A stretch of DNA of 64,000 nucleotides from Sandaracinus amylolyticus (lineage in GTDB: Bacteria; Myxococcota_A; Polyangia; Polyangiales; Sandaracinaceae): contig NZ_CP011125.1 in assembly GCF_000737325.1 (NCBI RefSeq), forward strand, positions 2,914,001 through 2,978,000. Reading direction: 5' to 3'. The notes beneath the pieces were generated by a model. The model was not told the DNA's origin. It saw nothing but the letters and a program-made list of their open reading frames with translations, and made no database searches. This document shows positions 51,501-58,282 of the stretch, one piece after another (the first letter of the stretch is position 1; every line of letters begins with the position of its first letter). The translations under genes were made by a program, and so were the position numbers.

Positions 51501-52919
51501 CTACTCGAGGACGCGCAGCAGCTGCGCGGCGACCTTCGGGCGCGCCTCGTCGTACGGCGGATAGAAGAGCGGGAGCGCCGACGCGATGCGATCGACGACC
51601 GCGCGCGCGTGCGAGAACGTCTTGAAGCCGTGGTGCCCGTGGTAGTGGCCCATGCCGCTCGCGCCCACGCCGCCGAAGGGCAGGTACGGGTTCGCGACGT
51701 GGAGGAACACGTCGTTGAGCACCGCGCCGCCCGACGTCGTGCTCGAGAACACTCGATCGATCACCGCGCGATCGCTCGCGAAGAGGTAGAGCGCGAGCGG
51801 CTTGTCGCCCGCCTGGATCTTCGTGCACGCCTCCTCGACCGAGTCGATCGGGAGCACCGGCAGGATCGGCCCGAAGATCTCCTCGCCCATGATCGGCATG
51901 TCGTGCGTGACGTTCGTGAGCAGCGTCGGCGCGACGTAGCGCTCGCTCGCGTCGGTGACGCCGCCGAAGGCGGGCCTCGCGCCCATCGCGATGCTCTTCT
52001 CGAGCAGCGTGCTCACGCGGCGGAACGCCGCGTCGTCGATGAGGCGCGGGAAGTCCTCGCTCGCCTTCCGAGCGTCCTCGGTCGCGCCGTAGAAGCGCTC
52101 GACCGTCGCGCGCGACGCGGCGACGAAGCGATCGAGGACGTCGCGGTGCACGAACGCGTGATCGGGCGCGATGCAGGTCTGGCCCGCGTTCACGCACTTG
52201 CCCCACATGATCCGCTTGGCCGCGCCCTCGACGTCGGCCGAGCGATCGATGATCACGGGCGACTTGCCGCCGAGCTCGAGCGTGATCGTCGCGAGGTGAT
52301 CCGCGGCGGCGTGCATCACCTTCTTGCCGACGTTCGTGCTGCCCGTGAAGAGCACGTGATCGAAGGGCAGGGCGAGCAGCGAGTCCGCGACCTGGTGGCT
52401 GCCGGTGAAGATCGCGACCTCGTCCTCGCGGAACACGGAGCGGATCAGCTCCGCGACCGCCTCGGCGAGGTGCGCCGTCTTGCTCGACGGCTTGAGCACG
52501 ACGCAGTTGCCCGCGGCGATCGCGCCGACGAGCGGCGCCGCGAGGAGGTTGAACGGGTAGTTCCACGGCGAGACGATCAGCACGACGCCGCGCGGCTCGT
52601 AGCGGATGGTGCTCTTCGCGCCGGCGAGCACGAGCGGCGTGGTGACGCTCTCGGGCTTCATCCAGTCCGCGAGGTGCTCGATCGCGTGGTTGATCTCGTC
52701 GACGACCGGGTGGATCTCGGTGAGCTCGAACTCCGCCTTGCTCTTGCGGAAGTCCTTGTGGACGGCGGCCGCGAGCTCGTCGCGGCGCGAGAGGATCGCC
52801 TCTTTGAGCGTGCGGAGCTTCGCGATGCGGTCGGCCGCGCTCGTCTGCGCGACGTGCCAGCGTCGCGCGCGCTGGGCGGAGAAGACGCGCTGGATCTCGT
52901 GATCGATCGACTGGTCCAT
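51501..52919 (-). CDS. Aldehyde dehydrogenase (class 3-like)
   Basis: A 472-residue NAD(P)-dependent aldehyde dehydrogenase. The cofactor fold is seen in NYPFNLLAAPLVGAIAAGNC, LKPSSKTAHLAEAVAELI and FTGSTNVGKKVM. The general-base Glu is in TLELGGKSP and the catalytic Cys in VNAGQTCIAPDH. The short N-terminus and a C-terminal PFGGVGASGMGHYHGHHGFKTFSHAR are typical of class 3/coniferyl-aldehyde-type enzymes acting on fatty or aromatic aldehydes. ATG 52919 is the start. A 17-bp palindrome and a second repeat lie 25-65 bases upstream, so it is probably controlled by an unlinked regulator. Confidence 0.95.
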   Translation of the reverse strand: MDQSIDHEIQRVFSAQRARRWHVAQTSAADRIAKLRTLKEAILSRRDELAAAVHKDFRKSKAEFELTEIHPVVDEINHAIEHLADWMKPESVTTPLVLAGAKSTIRYEPRGVVLIVSPWNYPFNLLAAPLVGAIAAGNCVVLKPSSKTAHLAEAVAELIRSVFREDEVAIFTGSHQVADSLLALPFDHVLFTGSTNVGKKVMHAAADHLATITLELGGKSPVIIDRSADVEGAAKRIMWGKCVNAGQTCIAPDHAFVHRDVLDRFVAASRATVERFYGATEDARKASEDFPRLIDDAAFRRVSTLLEKSIAMGARPAFGGVTDASERYVAPTLLTNVTHDMPIMGEEIFGPILPVLPIDSVEEACTKIQAGDKPLALYLFASDRAVIDRVFSSTTSGGAVLNDVFLHVANPYLPFGGVGASGMGHYHGHHGFKTFSHARAVVDRIASALPLFYPPYDEARPKVAAQLLRVLE

Positions 52920-52965
52920 GAGGCTCTCGCTCCGGCGGTGTTAGATGACCGTGGGTCGGTTATGA

Positions 52966-52982
52966 GGTGACCTCAGGTCACC
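52966..52982. promoter_or_regulatory. 17-bp palindrome upstream of the aldehyde dehydrogenase gene
   Basis: GGTGACCTCAGGTCACC is perfectly symmetric around its centre base. A second, weaker repeat GACC-GTG-GGTC lies at 52947-52957, sharing the GGTC/GACC arms. The pair sits in the upstream region of the aldehyde dehydrogenase (start 52919) and looks like a repressor site, for example of TetR type. Confidence 0.6.
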
Positions 52983-53153
52983 CGATCGTCAAGAGGACGA
53001 GCGGCGCGATCTGGGCCCCGCGTGATGCTGCGCCAACGCGGAGCTCGCGAAGAGACCCCGTTCGGCGATAGATCACGTCGATCGAGCCGACGCCGGTGTG
53101 CACGCCGTAGTGCTGCGCGCGCGCGAGCGGCAACGACACGAACGAGGCGGGTG

Positions 53154-53528
53154 ATGCAGCTCGAGCACGGATCGATCGACGGAGTGGACGTCGTCTGGCT
53201 GTATCGGCCCACCGGGCCCAAGGAGATGGCGCTCGTGCGCGCGAGCGGGATGAAGCGCTGGCCGCCGCGCCTGCCCGAGCAGCCGATCTTCTACCCGGTC
53301 ACGAACGAGCGCTACGCGCGCGAGATCGCGGAGCGCTGGAACGTGCCCGAGAGCGGCGGCGGCTTCGTGACGCGCTTCGCGGTGCGCACCGATGCGATCG
53401 CGAGGTACGACGTGCAGACCGTCGGCGCGCGGCACCACACCGAGCTGTGGATCCCCGCGGAGGAGCTCGACGCGCTGAACGACGCGATCGTCGGCGCGAT
53501 CGAGATCGTCTCCGAGCACCGCGGGTGA
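53154..53528 (+). CDS. Conserved protein annotated elsewhere as ADP-ribosylation/crystallin J1-type
   Basis: A 124-residue soluble protein: VVWLYRPTGPKEMALVRASGMKRWPPRLPEQPIFYPVTNE, read in parts as LYRPTGPKEMALV, PPRLPEQPIFYPV and ARHHTELWIPAEELDALN. These match a widespread bacterial family that databases call ADP-ribosylation/crystallin J1; its true function is unknown. ATG 53154 (or GTG 53151) begins the conserved part; upstream in-frame sequence is Arg-rich and not typical. The stop shares TGATCA with the stop of the convergent diheme protein gene. Confidence 0.75.
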   Translation: MQLEHGSIDGVDVVWLYRPTGPKEMALVRASGMKRWPPRLPEQPIFYPVTNERYAREIAERWNVPESGGGFVTRFAVRTDAIARYDVQTVGARHHTELWIPAEELDALNDAIVGAIEIVSEHRG

Positions 53529-55364
53529 TCAGCGCGCGCGGACGTACGCCTCGAGGTCGTCGAGCTCGGTGACCTCGAGGTGCTCGATGCGCGCGTGGGT
53601 GACCAGCGCCGCGCGGAGATCGCTCGCGCGGCCGTCGTGGAGATAGGGCGCGCGGAGCGCGACGCCGCGGAGGGGCGGGGTCTGCCAGACGTCCGCGCCG
53701 ATCGTGTGCGAGAGCCCGTCGGTGCCGAGGTCGCCGGCGTGACAGCTCGCGCATCCGACGTCGGCGCGCTCGAAGATCGCGCGGCCGCGCTCGACCGCGT
53801 CGTGATCGAAGGAGGGCCCCGCGGGAGGCGCGGGCAGGCGCGCGAGCCAGCGCTCGGCCGCGCTCACGACCTCGGGCGCGAGGCGCGGTCCCGCCATCTG
53901 CTCCTGCAGCCTGTCGATCAGCACCGGGAAGCTCGGCATGTCGCCGCGGCGGTGGTACGGCGCGAGCCCGACCGCGCCCTCGAGCGACTGCGTGCGCACC
54001 GAGCCGGTCGCGGAGAACGTCCACACGTGGCCGTCGTCGCCGCCCTCGGGATGACACGACGCGCACGCGATCGCGCCGCCGGTGTCGAGGTGGAAGACGT
54101 CGTGTCCGGTGTCGCGCACGCTCGCGCCGCCGAGCTCGATCTCCGCCCCGTCGACGACGAGGCGCGCGGGCTCGCGCAGCTGGACCACCTCGCGCTCGCC
54201 GGCGAACGCGACGGCGATCACCTGGCCGGCGTAGCGTCGATCGTCGTTCGAACCGAGGCAGCCCTGCGGGTCGTCACGCTCGGCGACCGCGAGCGAGCTC
54301 GTCACGACCTGCGGCCCGAGCCGGAACTCGCCGCCGGGCTCGCCCGCGAACGCGATCGCGACGCGACCGCCCTCCGAGACCGCGACGTCGACCGGCACCA
54401 CGCCGCGCGCGATCGACGGCGCGGTGTGGAGCGCGATGCCGCCCGCGCCGACGAGCGTCGCGGCGGCGTGCACGACCGCGTTGCCGCAGGGGTCGCGCCA
54501 GACGTCGCCCTGATCGTTCTCGACCGGCTCGTTCGAGTACGTGTAGCCGGTCGACGGACGCGGCGCGTCGACGAAGACGGCCTCGGTGCCGATGCGCGCG
54601 CGCTGGTGGAGCACGATCGCGCGCCCGCCCGGCGCGCTCGTCGTGCGCACCGCGACGCCCGGCTCGTAGCGCTGCTCGAGGCCGGAGCGCGCGCCGTCGG
54701 CGGTGATGCCCTCGAGGTGCGCCTCGGGCAGCGGTCGCACGTGCGCGGTGCCGGCGTCGTCGAGGAGGACGAGCTCGGCGCGACGGAAGCGGCTCACGAG
54801 CAGGCCCTCGTGCGTGACGACGACGTCGCGCAGATCGGGCTCGAGCCGTACGCGCGCGAGCTCGCCGAGCACCTCGCCCGAATGCGCGCGCTCGAGCGTC
54901 ACCAGCGCGCCATCGGCGCACGCGACGTGGAGACGCCCGGGCGCGGCGGCGAGCCCGCGCGGGCTCGAGCAGACGGCGTGCTCTGCGACGATCGCGGCGC
55001 GCTCGACGTCGATCTCGAGCACGGCCCCGGTGCGCCGCAGCGCGACGAACGCGCGCCCCTCGGGCGCGAGCGCGACGCGCCCGGGATCCGCGCCGGGCGC
55101 GGTGTCGATCGCGCGGACGTCGTGCGTCTCGAGATCGACCACGAGCACGCGATCGCGATCGGGATCGGCAGCGACCGCGATGCGCCCGTCGGCGCTCGCC
55201 GCGAGCGTGCCGCCGCTGATCGGCGGAGGCGCGACGTCGAGGCTCACCACCGGCGCGTCGCGGTACGGATCGTTCGCGTTGAGACCGCACGCGGCGGTGC
55301 CGAACGTCGCGACGAGCGCCAGCGTGGCGCGCGTCCTGGCCTGTCGTCGTTCGATCGATCGCAT
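53529..55364 (-). CDS. Lipoprotein with beta-propeller and two c-type haem sites
   Basis: A 611-residue exported protein. ATG 55364 follows GAGGAG and gives a lipobox FGTAAC-G. Residues about 45-370 look like a beta-propeller of YVTN type (VVDLETHDVRAID, GRVALAPEGRAFVAL, RDVVVTHEGLLVSRF). The C-terminal third has two haem sites, CASCH in AIACASCHPEGGDDG and CASCH in VGCASCHAGDLGTD, as in MauG/cytochrome-c-peroxidase-like proteins; TPPLRGVALRAPYLHDG is typical of that group. It may oxidise a substrate or protein partner in the periplasm or at the surface. The barrel-like gene upstream on the same strand is a likely partner. Confidence 0.88.
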   Translation of the reverse strand: MRSIERRQARTRATLALVATFGTAACGLNANDPYRDAPVVSLDVAPPPISGGTLAASADGRIAVAADPDRDRVLVVDLETHDVRAIDTAPGADPGRVALAPEGRAFVALRRTGAVLEIDVERAAIVAEHAVCSSPRGLAAAPGRLHVACADGALVTLERAHSGEVLGELARVRLEPDLRDVVVTHEGLLVSRFRRAELVLLDDAGTAHVRPLPEAHLEGITADGARSGLEQRYEPGVAVRTTSAPGGRAIVLHQRARIGTEAVFVDAPRPSTGYTYSNEPVENDQGDVWRDPCGNAVVHAAATLVGAGGIALHTAPSIARGVVPVDVAVSEGGRVAIAFAGEPGGEFRLGPQVVTSSLAVAERDDPQGCLGSNDDRRYAGQVIAVAFAGEREVVQLREPARLVVDGAEIELGGASVRDTGHDVFHLDTGGAIACASCHPEGGDDGHVWTFSATGSVRTQSLEGAVGLAPYHRRGDMPSFPVLIDRLQEQMAGPRLAPEVVSAAERWLARLPAPPAGPSFDHDAVERGRAIFERADVGCASCHAGDLGTDGLSHTIGADVWQTPPLRGVALRAPYLHDGRASDLRAALVTHARIEHLEVTELDDLEAYVRAR

Positions 55365-55399
55365 CCGGCTCTCCTCTGTGCTCCCAAGGGAAGAGACGC

Positions 55400-56425
55400 T
55401 CACCACGGCCTGAGCTCGACGCCGAGCCCGAGCGAGGGCCCCGCGATCCAGCGCTGGTCCCGACACGGGACGTCGAAGCGGCAGAGCGGCTGATGGAAGA
55501 CGCCGGCTCCGCCCGCGTGCACCGAGATCCCGACCGTGCGGTCGTCGCCGCTCCACACGACGGCGCCGACCTCGCCGAGCGCGATGCCGTCGTGGCCGCC
55601 CGCGCCGCGCACGAAGAGCTCGACGGGCCCGAGCGGCAGGCGCGCGATCGCGTGGAACGAGAGCACCTCGAGCGCGTCGCCGAACGACCAGATCGCGAGC
55701 TGCGCCTCGAAGTGGAACATGTGGAGCCGCCCGAGCCGCGCGAACGTGACGAAGATCGGCGTCTCCTGCGCGCGCTGGCCGTCGAGGCGGGTCGCGAGCA
55801 CCGAGATGCCCGCACCGGCGGCGACGGCGACGAGGCCCTCGTCGAAGCCGACGGCGAGCGAGAGCGAGCCGCCCGCGAGGCCGCCTCGATCGCCGCCACC
55901 GATGCCGAGCGGCGTGCCGCCGAACCGCACGAGCAGCGGGCCGAGCGGGCGCGCTTCGGCCATCACGTCGCCCACGAGCGCGCCCTGCTCGCCCTCGAGC
56001 CCGATCACGCCGCGCATGGCCCCGGCGGCGCGGACGCGCGGCACGCGGGTCTCGGCGGACTGCGGGCCGACCTGGAGGGCGAGCGTCCCGCCACAGTCCT
56101 GGCTCCCGCCGTAGCACTCGGTCTGGAGGACGTAGCGCCCGCTCCGCCCCGGTGGGACGACGAAGCGCAGCGACGAGCCGAGCGAGAAGCACGCGTCGTC
56201 GTTGAACGCGACGCGCTGTCCGTCCGGCGCGATCAGGGCGAGCGTGGTGTCGCCGGTGAACGCGGCGTCGGCGAGCCCGCAGGTCGCGGCGTGCAGCTCC
56301 TCGCCCTCGCCGAGCTCGACCGCGATCGAGCCGCCTGGGACGTGGGGGAGGGCGCGGCGCTCGGTCGGCGGAGGCTCCGCACGCTGCGCGAGCGCCTCCG
56401 GCGCCGTCAGGAGCAGCGCGACCAA
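55400..56425 (-). CDS. Exported beta-rich, possibly outer-membrane barrel protein
   Basis: A protein of about 341 residues. The first ~120 mature residues look like a pre-peptidase-type beta domain with paired cysteines (HAATCGLADAAF, NDDACFSLGSSL, QTECYGGSQDCGG). The rest alternates polar and hydrophobic residues with many Gly, as in barrel strands (GGSLSLAVGFDEGLVAVAAGAGISVLATRL, in part), and ends in VELRPW. TTG 56425 is the only standard start but gives a signal lacking positive charge. An in-frame ATC 39 bases upstream would give PRFAPASFALVALLLTAPEALA, a normal signal peptide. It lies 35 bases upstream of the diheme lipoprotein gene on the same strand. Confidence 0.7.
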   Translation of the reverse strand: MVALLLTAPEALAQRAEPPPTERRALPHVPGGSIAVELGEGEELHAATCGLADAAFTGDTTLALIAPDGQRVAFNDDACFSLGSSLRFVVPPGRSGRYVLQTECYGGSQDCGGTLALQVGPQSAETRVPRVRAAGAMRGVIGLEGEQGALVGDVMAEARPLGPLLVRFGGTPLGIGGGDRGGLAGGSLSLAVGFDEGLVAVAAGAGISVLATRLDGQRAQETPIFVTFARLGRLHMFHFEAQLAIWSFGDALEVLSFHAIARLPLGPVELFVRGAGGHDGIALGEVGAVVWSGDDRTVGISVHAGGAGVFHQPLCRFDVPCRDQRWIAGPSLGLGVELRPW

Positions 56426-56585
56426 CGCGAACGAGGCTGGAGCAAAGCGCGGGATGCGGCCGGCTCAGCAGAGAGCGTGCCGCGGCGATTGCGATGCGAT
56501 CTCGTGCCGACGACGCGCGCGGATGTGAACGTGCAACGACGAAACGAGCCGAATCGGCACAGCGGGACGATTCGAATGATCGGAG

Positions 56586-56833
56586 CTGGACCTGAAATCC
56601 AGGATCGGTGACCGCGATCGTCCTGCCCTGGATTTGAAATCCAGCTCGGACAACTCGAATTGCCCTGCCCTGGATTTGAAATCCGGTTCCGCAACTGGAG
56701 TTGTCGTCCTCTGGATTTCAAATCCAGTCGCGACAACTTCGGTCGTGCTCCTCTGGACTTGAAATCCAGGAACGACGATCGCAATCGTGTCGCCCTGGAC
56801 CTGAAATCCGGAAACGGATGACTTCGGTCATCC
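56586..56833. repeat. 42-bp array of six 17-bp palindromes plus a TTCG hairpin
   Basis: Six copies of CTGGATTTGAAATCCAG or near variants start at 56586, 56628, 56670, 56711, 56753 and 56795 (spacing 42, one of 41). Two carry CC and one CT for TT, two end CCGG, and one has C at the centre. Most 24-25 base spacers hold another inverted repeat of differing sequence, for example GATCG...CGATC, CAACT...AGTTG and ACGAT-CGCA-ATCGT. The array ends with the perfect hairpin GGATGAC-TTCG-GTCATCC (56816-56833). It fills the 459-base gap after the Cfr-like gene (stop 56885). No gene is supported there. Confidence 0.85.
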
Positions 56834-56884
56834 GAGCTCCCCGTGGAGTCGCCGGCGAGCGATCCGAGCGCGCTTCGAGACGAG

Positions 56885-57994
56885 TCAGCTCGGCCGGCGA
56901 TTGCGGAGCAGCGAGCGCGCGTGGAGCTGTCCGCACGCGGCGTCGATCGATGCGCCGAACTGCTGCCGGCGCGTCGCGCGAACACCGAGGGCGCGGAGCT
57001 GCGCGACGAAGTCGTCCACGCGCTGGGCGCTCGGCGCGCGATGCGACGGGTCGGCGCCGGACGCGTCGTTGTAGCGGATGACGCTGACGTGGAAGAGCTC
57101 GGGCCGCGCGCGCGACGTCACGAGCTGCGCGAGCGCGCGCAGGTGATCCTCGGAGTCGTTCACACCCGCGATCAGCAGGTACGCGAGATAGACCTTCCGC
57201 CGGACCGCGACGACGTGGCGATCGAGGATCGCGAGGTTCTCGGCGAGCGAGAACCGGCGCTCGAGCGGGACGAGCTCGGCGCGCTGCGCGGGGAAGGGCG
57301 AGTGCACCGAGAGCGTGATCGTCACCTGCGGATGCTCCCGGGTGAGGCGCTCGAGGCTCGGCGCGAACCCGACGGTCGACACGGTGATCCGCCGCGGCGA
57401 GAGCCCGCCGTAGCCGGGCGTCGTGAGCAGCTCGAGCGCGGTGAACACGTGCGGGTTCGCGAGCGCCTCGCCCATCCCCATGAACGCCACGCTGTCGGGC
57501 GCCGCCCAGCGACGGTGGACGACCTGCGCGCAGATCTCGTCGGCGGTGAGGTTGCGCGCGAGGCCGATCGCGCCGGTCGCGCAGAACGAGCAGCCGAGCC
57601 CGCAGCCTGCCTGCGTCGACACGCAGACCGAGGACCACCCGGCGCGATAGCGCGAGCGCACCGTCTCGAGCCGCGCGCCCGACCGCGTCTCGAACAGCAC
57701 CTTCTCCACCTGCTCCGCGGAGCGCACTGCGACGAGCTCGAGCGGCAGCACGGTCGGGCCGAAGCGCGCGGTGAGCGCGTCGCGAAGCGATCGCGGCAGC
57801 TCGCTCACGTCGTCGAAGCGCTGGGCGCCACGCTGCAGCGCGAGGACGAGCTGGTGATAGCGGTACGGCGGCGCGCCGGCGCTCGCGAGGTGCGCGTACA
57901 CGTCGGCGAGCACGGTTCCGGGCGGCGGGGTCGGTAGGACGTTCACGAGCGCGGCGGGATGTCGAACGGGGCGCATGGATCCGGGCTCGGGCAT
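56885..57994 (-). CDS. Cfr-like 23S rRNA adenine-2503 methyltransferase (radical SAM)
   Basis: A 369-residue radical SAM enzyme of the RlmN/Cfr family, which methylates A2503 of 23S rRNA at C2 (RlmN) or C8 (Cfr). The cluster motif is GCGLGCSFCATG; VCVSTQ and DIDAACGQL-like SIDAACGQL carry the two other essential cysteines. Several stretches read as in Cfr rather than RlmN: EQVEKVLFE, RYRAGWSSVCVS, FMGMGEALAN (RlmN has MGMGEPLLN), GLSPRRITVSTVG, LSVHSPF and RKVYLAYLLIAGVNDS. ATG 57994 follows AGAGGAG. It may give resistance to phenicols, lincosamides, oxazolidinones, pleuromutilins and streptogramin A. A diverged RlmN is the alternative. I am fairly sure of the family and moderately sure of the Cfr side. 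Confidence 0.88.
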   Translation of the reverse strand: MPEPGSMRPVRHPAALVNVLPTPPPGTVLADVYAHLASAGAPPYRYHQLVLALQRGAQRFDDVSELPRSLRDALTARFGPTVLPLELVAVRSAEQVEKVLFETRSGARLETVRSRYRAGWSSVCVSTQAGCGLGCSFCATGAIGLARNLTADEICAQVVHRRWAAPDSVAFMGMGEALANPHVFTALELLTTPGYGGLSPRRITVSTVGFAPSLERLTREHPQVTITLSVHSPFPAQRAELVPLERRFSLAENLAILDRHVVAVRRKVYLAYLLIAGVNDSEDHLRALAQLVTSRARPELFHVSVIRYNDASGADPSHRAPSAQRVDDFVAQLRALGVRATRRQQFGASIDAACGQLHARSLLRNRRPS

Positions 57995-58140
57995 CGTCGA
58001 TGCTCCTCTGGCGAATGGAAGCGCGCGCCGCGCACATCGCGCGGCGGCGGACGTTCATCTCACGCACACGGGGTCGCGCGCCCTCGACGCGGAGGGCGCA
58101 GCGCCGGCGAACGGGTGGAGAGAGACGTCAAGCCATGATC

Positions 58141-58158
58141 GCGCCGCGCGAGCGGCGC
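58141..58158. terminator. GC hairpin with GCGA tetraloop downstream of smc
   Basis: GCGCCGC-GCGA-GCGGCGC is a perfect seven-base stem with a GNRA-type loop. It lies 125 bases after the smc stop in the 288-base gap before the Cfr-like gene. No T-run follows, so termination is only possible. Otherwise nothing is seen in this gap. Confidence 0.35.
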
Positions 58159-58282
58159 ACCGCCGAACCTGTCACGCGCGGCGGCGAGCGCAACGCGCGC
58201 TCACGCGGCGTGCTCGCGGCGCGCCCGTCGAGATTGCGCAGCGCCCGCGCCGATCGACGACGGCGAGGGCGCTACGAACCCA

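Noticed and set aside
56407-57081. Open frames on both strands through the second array (LDFKSR and SGLEIQ repeats)
   Set aside because: Produced by the palindromic 42-bp period and overlapping the end of the Cfr-like gene; no start signals and no G/C third-position bias.
56885-57994. Plain RlmN as the primary call for the radical SAM methyltransferase
   Set aside because: GMGEALAN, LSVHSPF and RKVYLAYLLIAGVNDS read as Cfr rather than RlmN; RlmN remains the stated alternative.
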